47,631 bases of DNA from an uncultured Saprospiraceae bacterium (lineage in GTDB: Bacteria; Bacteroidota; Bacteroidia; Chitinophagales; Saprospiraceae), in the NCBI GenBank assembly GCA_938002665.1, contig CALLAE010000031.1, forward strand, positions 1-47,631. The letters are read 5' to 3'. How positions within the stretch are numbered: the stretch's first letter is position 1; every line of letters begins with the position of its first letter. Made by a program: the position numbers and the translations under genes. Of this stretch, positions 34,335 to 41,933 are shown piece by piece. The notes beneath the pieces are model-generated. The model did not search any database. It was given only the letters and a program-made list of their open reading frames with translations, and was not told the DNA's origin.

Positions 34335-35103
34335 GTTCTGGGATGAGGTCGAAAATGGATTTGGGTGAAGAGCTAGCGGGTAGATTTTCTTTTTTTTGTT
34401 CCACTGCTTTTTCAGCTTTCTTTTTCCTTTTGAGGACTTTTTTCGACTTCTTAGTCAGTTTGCCTTTTTTAAGCAGCTTTGCTATTTTAGGTATGTTCAG
34501 TGTTTCTTTTATTTCTATTGTTTCTATTTCCTTTTTAGGCTTGGCTTTTAGCTTTTTCTTTTGGGCCTTTATTTTTTTGGTGAGTTTAGCTATTTTCTTT
34601 CTGTAGTGCTCTACTTCATTAGCGCTTTTGATTGAGGGCTTGTCTGTAGTGTCTTCCATTCTAGCTAGAAGGCTTTCTTTAGCTTTCAGTTCTTCTTTAG
34701 TAGCGTTGAGTTTAGCTTTCAGCTCTTTGAGTTGTGCAGTTGCTTTGTGGGAGGAACCGCTGCTTCCATTGGTCTTATTAGATTGCTTGTTTATTCTAGT
34801 TTCTAGTTCTTTCGCTTTGTTTTTCCAATGTGTAATTTCTTTTTCTTGGGCATTGGCGATGATGTCAGGGAAGGCTTTAGATTTTTTGAGTTTGGATATC
34901 TCTTTGTCTCTTAGTTGGAGCTGAGATTTTGTATCGTTTTGGAGTAGTTTGAAGTCTGTGAGAAGGTCATTCATAGCCAGTCGCTCCTTTTTGGCTTGTT
35001 CTTCCAGCAGCTTGACTTGCTTCTTACTACCACCAGTTATCAGCCATGATAATAGGTAACCTAGAACAGCGGCTAGTATATAATAGGCCAGTGTGGAGGA
35101 CAT
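34318..35103 (-). CDS. Membrane-anchored Lys-rich coiled-coil protein
   Basis: 261 residues: one N-terminal membrane helix (about 5-22), then KK-rich flanks that predict a cytoplasmic body by the positive-inside rule, a long coiled coil (about 25-180), and a very basic C-terminal region (about 165-240, e.g. KKIKAQKKKLKAKPKK and KKGKLTKKSKKVLKRKKK). It ends SPKSIFDLIPELKSNS. No family recognised. It closes the KEV/HhH cluster but follows a terminator, so it probably has its own promoter. A basic cytoplasmic tail on a membrane anchor could contact nucleic acid; this is inference. Confidence 0.6.
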   Translation of the reverse strand: MSSTLAYYILAAVLGYLLSWLITGGSKKQVKLLEEQAKKERLAMNDLLTDFKLLQNDTKSQLQLRDKEISKLKKSKAFPDIIANAQEKEITHWKNKAKELETRINKQSNKTNGSSGSSHKATAQLKELKAKLNATKEELKAKESLLARMEDTTDKPSIKSANEVEHYRKKIAKLTKKIKAQKKKLKAKPKKEIETIEIKETLNIPKIAKLLKKGKLTKKSKKVLKRKKKAEKAVEQKKENLPASSSPKSIFDLIPELKSNS

Positions 35104-35154
35104 AGTCAGTAGTCTAGTATTAAGGGTATAAATTAAAATAACAAGTTAAATGTA

Positions 35155-35186
35155 AAAAGGCTGCAATCGTGAGAAAGCAGCCTTTT
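35155..35186 (-). terminator. Terminator after the HU-like/KEV/HhH gene
   Basis: AAAAGGCTGC and GCAGCCTTTT form a perfect 10-bp stem around a 12-base loop, with T-rich sequence after it on the minus strand. It follows the stop at 35217. Confidence 0.85.
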
Positions 35187-35216
35187 AATAACTGAATTGT
35201 AAAACGTATTGCCGTT

Positions 35217-36710
35217 TTATTTACCCCCTTGGAGTACATCTTGTAGCTTTTCTAGCTCTTCCCATTTACCATCCGCGGCTAACTTAGATTGTTTTGGCCA
35301 TGAAGCTGGGTCATGCATCTGGAATCTAGGTCCAGCATCATCTAGAATCTTCTTAATTGCTTTTTCTTTAGCCCCTGCCAGTTCTTTGAAAGTTTTGATG
35401 CCAGCTTGGTGGAGCAATTCTGCAATCTTAGGACCTATGCCTTCTATCTTAGTGAGATCATCAGCTTTGGTAGTTGTTTTAGCTGTTGTTTTGGTCGCTT
35501 TCCCAGTAACAACAGTTTTGTTGCCATCTTTTACTTCTCTTCTAGCTACTACTTTTGCAGTTCCTGTGCTAGACGTTGTACCTACTACTTTTCTAGAAGT
35601 CTCCTTGGTAGCCATGCCCATTAGCATTTTCTGTAGAGTCTTCATATCGTAACCCTTAGTTACTTCTACTTCTTTGATTATTTCTACTGGTACTTCCTTG
35701 ATCACTTCTATTACCTTAGGCTTAGCGTTTTTGTATTTCTTTACTGAAGCTTCTAATTTGCCGCATTGTACTTCTAGTTCAGCACATTTCTTCTTTAGTG
35801 CATTCATACCCTTGCTAGACTCTTTGGCTTTAGCTAAAGATTTTTCATGTGCATCGCATTTTTTCTTCCATGCATTTAGTTCAGTCTGCATAGCTTTAGT
35901 TGCCTTCTCGTCTATCTTATAGACTTCCTTGATATCTCTGATCTCCTTAATGACTTCCACAGGGGTGGTCTTACTGACCTTCACTTCTTTGATAGTAGGT
36001 TTTTCTACTAGTACCGGTACTTCTTTGATGACCTCTACTTCCTTGATTACTTCTACTTCCTTGATAACTGGAGTCGGTACCTTTTTAATTACTTCCTTGA
36101 TTACCTGGACCTCTTTAATTACTTCTACAGGTACTTCCTTGATTACTTCTACTTTCTTTATGACTTCTTTGATTTTGAAGACAGGTACTTTTTTGACGAT
36201 GTTTTTAACTTTTACTTTCTCTACAACCTGTATTACTGGTACCTCTACCTTTACTTCTTTGATGACTTCTTTGATTACAGGAACATTGACCTTCTTTATG
36301 ACATTCTTGATCTTAATGACTTCTTGTTTTTGTATTACAGGAACTTCTTTAATGATCTCTTTTATAACTTCCTTAGTTTGTATTACAGGAACTTCTTTAA
36401 TGACCTCTACTACCTTGATCTTTTGTTCTCTTTTATATACGGGTACATTTTTAACAACATTTACTGGCTTTAACTTCTCGATGGTCTTGTAAGCTTTTAC
36501 TGCTTTTTGCTTAGTTACTCTGACAGGCTTGATTTTTATTTTGCCAGGAACAGCGACAGCAACCTCTTTTGTAGTCATGGCTTTTTTTACAGATTGTTGT
36601 CTCCAAGAGGGGCCACCTTTGAGGATAGTTTCATAAGCTTTTCTTGCTTTATCTAAAGATATGCCAGCTTTTTTAGAAACTTCTTTGATTAGTTTTGATT
36701 GCTCGATCAT
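35217..36710 (-). CDS. HU-like N-terminus, KEV-repeat and HhH protein
   Basis: 497 residues, no signal peptide or membrane helix. Residues 3-33 (SKLIKEVSKKAGISLDKARK and following) resemble the N-terminal helices of HU/IHF proteins. From ~93 to 257 come repeats around IKEVPV and VIKEVEV, then a helical linker (260-335) and a short second repeat group. The C-terminal module (415-497) begins DDLTKIEGIGPKI, a classic HhH, and ends with MHDPASWPKQSKLAADGKW and LQDVLQGGK. The same module ends the two neighbouring proteins. HU-like helices and HhH both suggest DNA binding; the repeat would be a long spacer. Function unknown. Confidence 0.65.
   Translation of the reverse strand: MIEQSKLIKEVSKKAGISLDKARKAYETILKGGPSWRQQSVKKAMTTKEVAVAVPGKIKIKPVRVTKQKAVKAYKTIEKLKPVNVVKNVPVYKREQKIKVVEVIKEVPVIQTKEVIKEIIKEVPVIQKQEVIKIKNVIKKVNVPVIKEVIKEVKVEVPVIQVVEKVKVKNIVKKVPVFKIKEVIKKVEVIKEVPVEVIKEVQVIKEVIKKVPTPVIKEVEVIKEVEVIKEVPVLVEKPTIKEVKVSKTTPVEVIKEIRDIKEVYKIDEKATKAMQTELNAWKKKCDAHEKSLAKAKESSKGMNALKKKCAELEVQCGKLEASVKKYKNAKPKVIEVIKEVPVEIIKEVEVTKGYDMKTLQKMLMGMATKETSRKVVGTTSSTGTAKVVARREVKDGNKTVVTGKATKTTAKTTTKADDLTKIEGIGPKIAELLHQAGIKTFKELAGAKEKAIKKILDDAGPRFQMHDPASWPKQSKLAADGKWEELEKLQDVLQGGK
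35990..36440 (-). repeat. KEV-type coding repeats in the HU-like/HhH gene
   Basis: Degenerate 15-21-bp coding repeats giving KEVPVI, KEVEVI and KKVPV variants with regular Pro-Val pairs. More diverged than those at 38660-38990. Confidence 0.7.
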
Positions 36711-36773
36711 TTGAATTTGTGTTAGTGTATTATTCTTAAGTTGTGAAATTTAAATTTGGATTGCAAAAGTAAA

Positions 36774-36804
36774 AAAAGGTAGCTCAATGGCTACCTTTTA
36801 ATTA
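36774..36804 (-). terminator. Terminator after the P-domain/HhH gene
   Basis: AAAAGGTAGC and GCTACCTTTT form a perfect 10-bp stem with a 6-base loop, followed by TTTAC on the minus strand. It lies just after the stop at 36805. Confidence 0.8.
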
Positions 36805-37791
36805 TTATTTTCCTCCGTCTAATACGTCCTGAAGTTTTTCTAATTCTTCCCACTTACCATCTGCAGCTAGCTTACTTTGTCTAGGCCAGCTACCTGGGTC
36901 ATGCATCTTAAATCTAGGTCCTGCCGCATCAAGTAATTCTTTAATCTTAGCAAGCGGGCTTGCCGCTAGTTGCTCATAACTACAGATGCCACCAGCCCAT
37001 AAGATTTCCTTAATCTTAGGACCGACGCCTTCTATCTTCGTCAGATCATCTTTTTTAGTTGAGACGGGCTTAGCTACTGCGCTAGAGGTTTTGATATTTA
37101 GTCCCCATGAGACTAATCTACCAGCATCACCTTTCAGTTTGTCGCTGATCTCCATGTGCCATTTCCCCTTAGCTTTTTCACCATTGAAGGCTGCAAGTTC
37201 AGTAGCAGCGAAGGTCTTCACAAGATTGTTTTTAGATCCACCAGTCTTATCATGTAAAGTAACAGACTTGCCTGATGGAGCAGTCAGTTTACATACTAGA
37301 TCACCGATGTGGCTATGTTCAATGTTTATATTAGCAGTCATGGAGGATATTTTGCCTCCCTGGTGACATACCTGGGTGCTCACCAGATCTTCTCTGTCAT
37401 CTATGAAAACTTCTGTTTTCTTAGAATTAGCTAAGTCAAGATCAAGTGTCCACTCTTCTAGAGTTCCACTATCTCTGGCTCCAGAATCTACAATTTTTAG
37501 CATCCATTCACCTTTGGACTTGCCATTAGTGAAGGCTTTCATCATATCTCCATTGAAATGTTTTGTTAGATTCTTACCTGGAGCTCTACTAGGGCTCATA
37601 ATAGTTTTATGAGTTCCGTCAGGGCTGGTCAGTTCTATGCTTATATCTCCTGAGTAAGGATGCTTTAGACTAACATGTACATCTACACCTTTGACAGAAA
37701 GATTTCTGGTAATGTGTATCCTATCTTGTAACCCATTCGGGTCATTATCTGGAATTGCTTTTTTAATTATTCTCTTTTTCGAATATTTCAT
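36805..37791 (-). CDS. Tandem P-domain protein with C-terminal HhH module
   Basis: 328 residues: two proprotein convertase-type P-domains (about 10-118 and 125-235) with the family signatures HPYSGDISIELTSPDGT and GEWMLKIVDSG..DSGTLEEWTLDL, and HSHIGDLVCKLTAPSGKSV and GKWHMEISDK..GDAGRLVSWGL. Then a short linker and the shared HhH module (about 250-328, DDLTKIEGVGPKI ... MHDPGSWPRQSKL ... LDGGK). P-domains are normally extracellular, but this protein has no signal peptide and a basic start (MKYSKKRIIKKA). It lies 31 bp after the KEV/H1-like gene, so the two are cotranscribed. Function unknown. Confidence 0.75.
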   Translation of the reverse strand: MKYSKKRIIKKAIPDNDPNGLQDRIHITRNLSVKGVDVHVSLKHPYSGDISIELTSPDGTHKTIMSPSRAPGKNLTKHFNGDMMKAFTNGKSKGEWMLKIVDSGARDSGTLEEWTLDLDLANSKKTEVFIDDREDLVSTQVCHQGGKISSMTANINIEHSHIGDLVCKLTAPSGKSVTLHDKTGGSKNNLVKTFAATELAAFNGEKAKGKWHMEISDKLKGDAGRLVSWGLNIKTSSAVAKPVSTKKDDLTKIEGVGPKIKEILWAGGICSYEQLAASPLAKIKELLDAAGPRFKMHDPGSWPRQSKLAADGKWEELEKLQDVLDGGK

Positions 37792-37822
37792 CTCTGCTCT
37801 TCTTTAATCGTTATTCAAAAAA

Positions 37823-39352
37823 CTATTTACCACCATCAAGTTTGTCTTGAAGTTTTTTCAGTGCATCCCATTTGCCATCAGCAGCAAGTCCTGATTGCTT
37901 AGGCCATGAACCTGGGTCATGCATAGTATATCTAGGCCCAGCTTTTTTAAGAATTTCTTTTATCGCTGTTGCTTTGGTCTTGGATAACTTACTGAATGTT
38001 GTTATGCCTGCCTTGTTCAGAAGCCCAGCAATTTTAGGTCCTATTCCTTCTATTTTAGTTAAGTCATCTTTCTTAGCAGCTACTTTTTTCTTAGTAGTAG
38101 CTGTTTTCTTTGCCGGTGCTTTTTTAGCAGTTACCTTCTTAGTTGCAGCAGTTTTCTTTGCTGTTCCTTTTTGAGTATCCACTTTCTTTGTTGCTGTTGC
38201 TATCTTGGAAGGCGCTTTTTTAGCCACTACCTTTTTGGTAGTTGTTTTCTTAGCTGGTGCCTTTTTAGCTACTGCTTTCTGACTAGCTGCTTTTTTCACT
38301 GTTTTTGCTTCGCCTTCATTTCTAGTTTCACTGACAACTTTTCTGGATTCCTCTACGGTATCCATATTTGCCATCATAGCCATGAGAGCTTCCATGTCTA
38401 GAGATTTTGTAACCTCTATCTCTTTGATGATTTCTACTGGCACTTCCTTGATTACTTCTATCTCTTTTATGACTTCCTTCACTACTTCTACTTCTTTCAC
38501 TACTTCTACAGTTTTCGGTTTAGCCTTCAACTGAGTAGAAAGATCTTTTTTCTCTGCTTCCCACTTTCCAAACTTGATATCCCAAGCGCCTCTGTCTTTG
38601 TCATACTTTCTTTCAAGGTTGTCGTACTTCTTAGCCCACTCTTTGACCTCTTTGTCATTGACTACTTCCTTGACCACTTCTACTTCTTTGATCACTTCCA
38701 CAGGTTTTTCGACGATCTTCTCTACTTCCTTGATCACTTCTACCTCTTTGATCACTTCCACGGGCTTCTCGACGATCTTCTCTACTTCTACTTCTTTGAC
38801 TACTTCTACTTCCTTAATTACTTCCACTTCCTTGATGACCTCTACTTCTTTGATCACTTCTACTTCTTTCACTACCTCTACTTCTTTGACTACTTCTACT
38901 TCCTTGATCACTTCTACTTCCTTTACTACTTCTACTTCTTGTACCACAGGTACTTCTTTGATCACTTCTATTTCTTTATACACTTCTTTTGGCTTAGCAG
39001 ATAACTGACTTGAGAAGCTTTTCTTTTCTGTTTCCCAAGAGGTAAACTTAGAATTCCATCCTTTCTTATCAGTTTCATACTTAGAATTGAGGGAATTATA
39101 TTTTGCATCTAGAGCACTGTACTTTGATGAACTGCCATCATAGTCAGCTTTTAATTTAGCATACTTAGATTTCCAACCGTCTAGTTCTGCAGATCCTTTT
39201 CCTGCTAAAGACTTCATCCAGTTCCATGCACCTAGCCATCCTAGTAACCATGCACCTAGCATAAGGAGTAGTGGAAGAAAAATACACCATGGGCATCCAA
39301 AGATGCCTGCTCCAAAAGCAAATAACTGTGAGTGAATAATAAATAGAGTCAT
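37823..39352 (-). CDS. Membrane-anchored KEV-repeat protein with histone H1-like tract and HhH module
   Basis: 509 residues: hydrophobic N-terminus with one or two membrane helices (about 3-45), helical linker, long KEV array (about 121-248; units KEVEVI, KEVEVV and EKIVEKPVEVI), linker, short second array (about 285-325), a Lys/Ala/Pro/Thr tract (about 350-427; KKAPAKKTTTKK, KKVTAKKAPAKK) like eukaryotic-type H1 tails, and the shared HhH module (about 427-509). Basic residues after the membrane segment predict that the bulk is cytoplasmic. H1-like tails and HhH both bind DNA in known proteins, so this could hold DNA at the membrane. It is 36 bp after the OmpA-like gene, same strand. Confidence 0.7.
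   Translation of the reverse strand: MTLFIIHSQLFAFGAGIFGCPWCIFLPLLLMLGAWLLGWLGAWNWMKSLAGKGSAELDGWKSKYAKLKADYDGSSSKYSALDAKYNSLNSKYETDKKGWNSKFTSWETEKKSFSSQLSAKPKEVYKEIEVIKEVPVVQEVEVVKEVEVIKEVEVVKEVEVVKEVEVIKEVEVIKEVEVIKEVEVVKEVEVEKIVEKPVEVIKEVEVIKEVEKIVEKPVEVIKEVEVVKEVVNDKEVKEWAKKYDNLERKYDKDRGAWDIKFGKWEAEKKDLSTQLKAKPKTVEVVKEVEVVKEVIKEIEVIKEVPVEIIKEIEVTKSLDMEALMAMMANMDTVEESRKVVSETRNEGEAKTVKKAASQKAVAKKAPAKKTTTKKVVAKKAPSKIATATKKVDTQKGTAKKTAATKKVTAKKAPAKKTATTKKKVAAKKDDLTKIEGIGPKIAGLLNKAGITTFSKLSKTKATAIKEILKKAGPRYTMHDPGSWPKQSGLAADGKWDALKKLQDKLDGGK
38660..38990 (-). repeat. 18-bp tandem coding repeat encoding KEVEVI/KEVEVV
   Basis: Units such as CTTTGATCACTTCTACTT (plus strand) recur with very few changes. 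Some units are stretched by inserts encoding EKIVEKPV. The near-identity at DNA level indicates recent expansion or gene conversion, and makes copy number likely to vary between strains. Confidence 0.8.
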
Positions 39353-39388
39353 TTGAGTATAGTTTAATTTGTTTTTTTAATTAGTTGA

Positions 39389-40258
39389 TTATTTGAGAGT
39401 GACTTCCACTCTTCTATTTAGAGCCATGTTGGCAGGAGTATCATTGGGCGCAATGGGATTATTAGGTCCAAAGCCATTTGTGTCCATAGATGTCACTGGT
39501 ACTCCTCCATTGGTAGAAATGTAATTTCTTACATCATTTGCTCTGTTTTGAGAAAGGGACATGTTAGCATTGAGATTGCCAGCATTATCTGTATGACCAT
39601 CTACGTCTAATTTAGAACCTGGTACATTATCTAGATAGTAGAATAAGTCAGCAAAGTCTTGTCTATGCTGGGCTGTGATATTAGGATTATCTGAGCCAGT
39701 AGCAAAGTAGAGCATTATAGGCTTACCTAGTAATCTATTTTTAATCGCTGCTATTCTCGTATCGTTAGAAGCAAGTGCTCCAAAAGCAAACTCTACACCT
39801 CTTCTAAGCGTATCTCCCTTATAACAGTTTCTATCAGATATTTCTGAGTTTATTTCTATCTGGTTAGACGGTACTTGTTGAGATTCCAGCCATGATTTTA
39901 CATCATCCGCTCTTGCCAAGCCAAGGTTGGGTAGGAGATTATGATTATTGATCTCAGTGGTATCGTAGATTCCTGTAATGCTGAGAGACCTTTTAGGGTT
40001 AGACTTTAAGTAAGTGGCTGCTTGAGTAATTGCATTATTGACATTAGTATAGTTCGTTAGATGCTTAAACCGTGATCTTAGAAAGTGAACATTATTATTG
40101 ATTTCAAAAATGTCTTTATTTCCATCATTCACATCCCAAAGACTGCATTTATCTGTTACGGCCGGTAAAATCGGGGAACAGATGAATTTTTTACAGAGAA
40201 GGTATCCTATGAACATCCACACTAAAAGGAGGAGGAAGAATATCCAAAAATATTTCAT
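39389..40258 (-). CDS. Membrane-anchored protein with two OmpA-like domains, the first degenerate
   Basis: 289 residues: N-terminal membrane helix (about 3-21) followed by LLCKKFIC (C-x4-C), then an OmpA-like but degenerate half (about 50-140; SLSITGIYD and LGLARADDVKSWL mimic GHTD and the RA--V motif), and a standard OmpA peptidoglycan-binding half (about 178-289; LYFATGSDNP, VDGHTDNAGN, LSQNRANDVRNYI, NRRVEVTLK). The C-terminal domain should be periplasmic. First full-length gene of the KEV/HhH operon, just after the microprotein whose anchor it resembles. Its likely job is to fix the system to the cell wall (inference). Confidence 0.8.
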   Translation of the reverse strand: MKYFWIFFLLLLVWMFIGYLLCKKFICSPILPAVTDKCSLWDVNDGNKDIFEINNNVHFLRSRFKHLTNYTNVNNAITQAATYLKSNPKRSLSITGIYDTTEINNHNLLPNLGLARADDVKSWLESQQVPSNQIEINSEISDRNCYKGDTLRRGVEFAFGALASNDTRIAAIKNRLLGKPIMLYFATGSDNPNITAQHRQDFADLFYYLDNVPGSKLDVDGHTDNAGNLNANMSLSQNRANDVRNYISTNGGVPVTSMDTNGFGPNNPIAPNDTPANMALNRRVEVTLK

Positions 40259-40291
40259 TGCGTTTAGTTGATTTATTATTGTTTGTTAAAA

Positions 40292-40387
40292 TTAGATACC
40301 ACCACAGATATACTTGTTACACAACCATAAGCCTATGATTAAGTATACTAATAGCCAAAATGCCCAAAACCACCATTTTGATTTCAT
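40292..40387 (-). CDS. 31-residue membrane microprotein related to the OmpA-like protein's anchor
   Basis: ATG at 40387 to TAA at 40292. The peptide is basic at the start (MKSK), then very hydrophobic and Trp-rich (WWFWAFWLLVYLIIG), and ends LCNKYICGGI. The end matches the anchor of the next gene: IGLWLCNKYIC against IGYLLCKKFIC, with the same C-x4-C spacing. It lies 33 bp upstream of that gene on the same strand, behind a promoter match. Too short for most gene callers. It may be a partner helix or an anchor duplication; the function is unknown. Confidence 0.6.
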   Translation of the reverse strand: MKSKWWFWAFWLLVYLIIGLWLCNKYICGGI

Positions 40388-40698
40388 AAATGTTTGTTTG
40401 TATATTATATAAATAAAAGAAAATTCAAGGCTCGACCAGCGCAGGAAAAAGATTTAGCATTGCAGCTAAGTTAGTTATAATGCTCTTGCTAGCAAAATAT
40501 TGGCAACGAAAATGTCCTTATTGCAATATCAAAAATATTGTATTTTACATATAGCAAAATAATATATGTTAATAAGTTCATATATGTACAGCACCAGCTT
40601 GTCTCTATAGCATAAATGAAGATAGGCTCTATTGTGACGTCTTTTTCTCTAAAAGTAATAGCTTATCTTCGAATTTCTTTTTCAACGCCTTCCAGCCA
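40388..40698. other. Divergent intergenic region, 311 bp, very AT-rich
   Basis: It separates the minus-strand microprotein/OmpA operon from the plus-strand aminotransferase gene. It contains a promoter candidate for the minus strand and small inverted repeats (GCAATAT/AATATTG-like near 40523-40540; ACATATA/TATATGT near 40547-40570). No gene seen. Confidence 0.5.
40530..40559 (-). promoter_or_regulatory. Promoter candidate for the microprotein/OmpA/KEV operon
   Basis: Minus-strand TTTTG (40559-40555), 17 nt, TATTTTTG (40537-40530), an exact TAnnTTTG match. The predicted leader to the microprotein ATG would be ~140 nt. Confidence 0.5.
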
Positions 40699-41931
40699 AT
40701 GGGAACAAGAAGAACTTTTATCAAAAAAATGTCTGCACTGAGTATGACTGCTCAGATGGCTAAAAGCTGCATCAAAGAACCAATAAGTGCCTCTTCTGAC
40801 TGGCAAGCAATCGCAGATCAATTTTTCAAAACAGAGGTTTTGAATTTTAATACTGGCAGTGCAGGGGTCATGCCCATACCTGTATATAAAAAATATGTAG
40901 ATAATGTAAAGCTTCTGAGTAGCTATGCGCCCTATGAAGTACTCAAGGATTTCAATGCTAACATTAAGGAATCCATGGATCGCCTGAGTAGCTTCGTTAG
41001 CGCTACTCCTGCAAATCTGTCTTTAGTCAGAAACACCACTGAAGGTCTTAATGCTTTGCTATGGGGACTGCCTCTAGAAAAGGGAGACGAGATAATCTAC
41101 ACTAACCTAGGTTATCCCTATGTCAAGAATACCCTAGAGCTATTGAGAAAGAAGAAAGGTATTCAGGCAAAACTTGTTAGTATAGATAACCTTGATTTCT
41201 CTGATGAGGAGCTTGTTGAGCACTTTGAGAAGGCCATCACAGATAAAACAAAGCTCCTTGTAGTAACACATATAACCCATAAGACTGGCCAGATCATGCC
41301 TGTCAGAAAGATATGCGATCTGGGTAAGAAATATGGTGTGGAAGTTATGCTGGACGCTGCCCATGCTATAGGCCATATTCCTCACAGCCTATCCGAAATA
41401 GGATGTGATTATTACGTGACCAGCATGCATAAGTGGTTCTCAGCACCCTTAGGCTCCGGTCTGATGTATATAGCGGTGCAGCACCTTGAAAAATTATTTC
41501 CAAGTTATTCCTACCCATCAAGTAAACAAGGGGAGATAACCAAGTTTGATTACACAGGAACTACTGCTTTTCAGAACAAGATGACGCTGAGTAGTGTACT
41601 GGATTTTAATCAAAGTATAGGCATAGATAGAAAGGCTAAAAGACTCAGAGAGTTATCCTTATATCTACTCAATGGACTAAAGAATATCAAGGGCGCTTAC
41701 TCTGTAGTAGATAAGGACAGACTGGCAGGAATAGTCACTTTCAGCCTATCTATAAGATATTATAAAAAACTGGTAGATGCCTTAGCTGAGTATCATAATA
41801 TTCATGTCAAAATGGTGCTACTTAATAAGCTGGGCCATCTTAGAATCTCACTTAATATCCATCTTATGGAGAGCGATATCGATAGGCTGCTTACAGCCCT
41901 CCAAAGTGAAGTAAATACTGACAAGTACTAA
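40699..41931 (+). CDS. Class V aminotransferase-fold PLP enzyme with Tat-type lipoprotein signal
   Basis: 410 residues. The N-terminus has a twin-arginine pattern (TRRTFIKKMSA) and a Cys (SC at ~23-24), so the enzyme may be exported folded and lipidated. The fold-type I core matches the isopenicillin N epimerase/cysteine desulfurase group: FNTGSAGVMP substrate loop, RNTTEGLNALLWG PLP-phosphate region, DAAHAIGHI with the Asp that contacts PLP, and the Schiff-base Lys245 in SMHKWFSAPLGSG. The substrate is unknown. It is followed within 2 bp by the VanZ-like gene, so they are cotranscribed. Confidence 0.8.
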   Translation: MGTRRTFIKKMSALSMTAQMAKSCIKEPISASSDWQAIADQFFKTEVLNFNTGSAGVMPIPVYKKYVDNVKLLSSYAPYEVLKDFNANIKESMDRLSSFVSATPANLSLVRNTTEGLNALLWGLPLEKGDEIIYTNLGYPYVKNTLELLRKKKGIQAKLVSIDNLDFSDEELVEHFEKAITDKTKLLVVTHITHKTGQIMPVRKICDLGKKYGVEVMLDAAHAIGHIPHSLSEIGCDYYVTSMHKWFSAPLGSGLMYIAVQHLEKLFPSYSYPSSKQGEITKFDYTGTTAFQNKMTLSSVLDFNQSIGIDRKAKRLRELSLYLLNGLKNIKGAYSVVDKDRLAGIVTFSLSIRYYKKLVDALAEYHNIHVKMVLLNKLGHLRISLNIHLMESDIDRLLTALQSEVNTDKY

Positions 41932-41933
41932 TA

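Noticed and set aside
35929-36492. 187-codon plus-strand frame rich in Ser/Thr/Leu
   Set aside because: Antisense mirror of the KEV repeat array on the minus strand.
38660-38990. Regular short repeats that could suggest a CRISPR or satellite array
   Set aside because: They lie inside an open reading frame, have no unique spacers, and encode a regular KEVEVI peptide.
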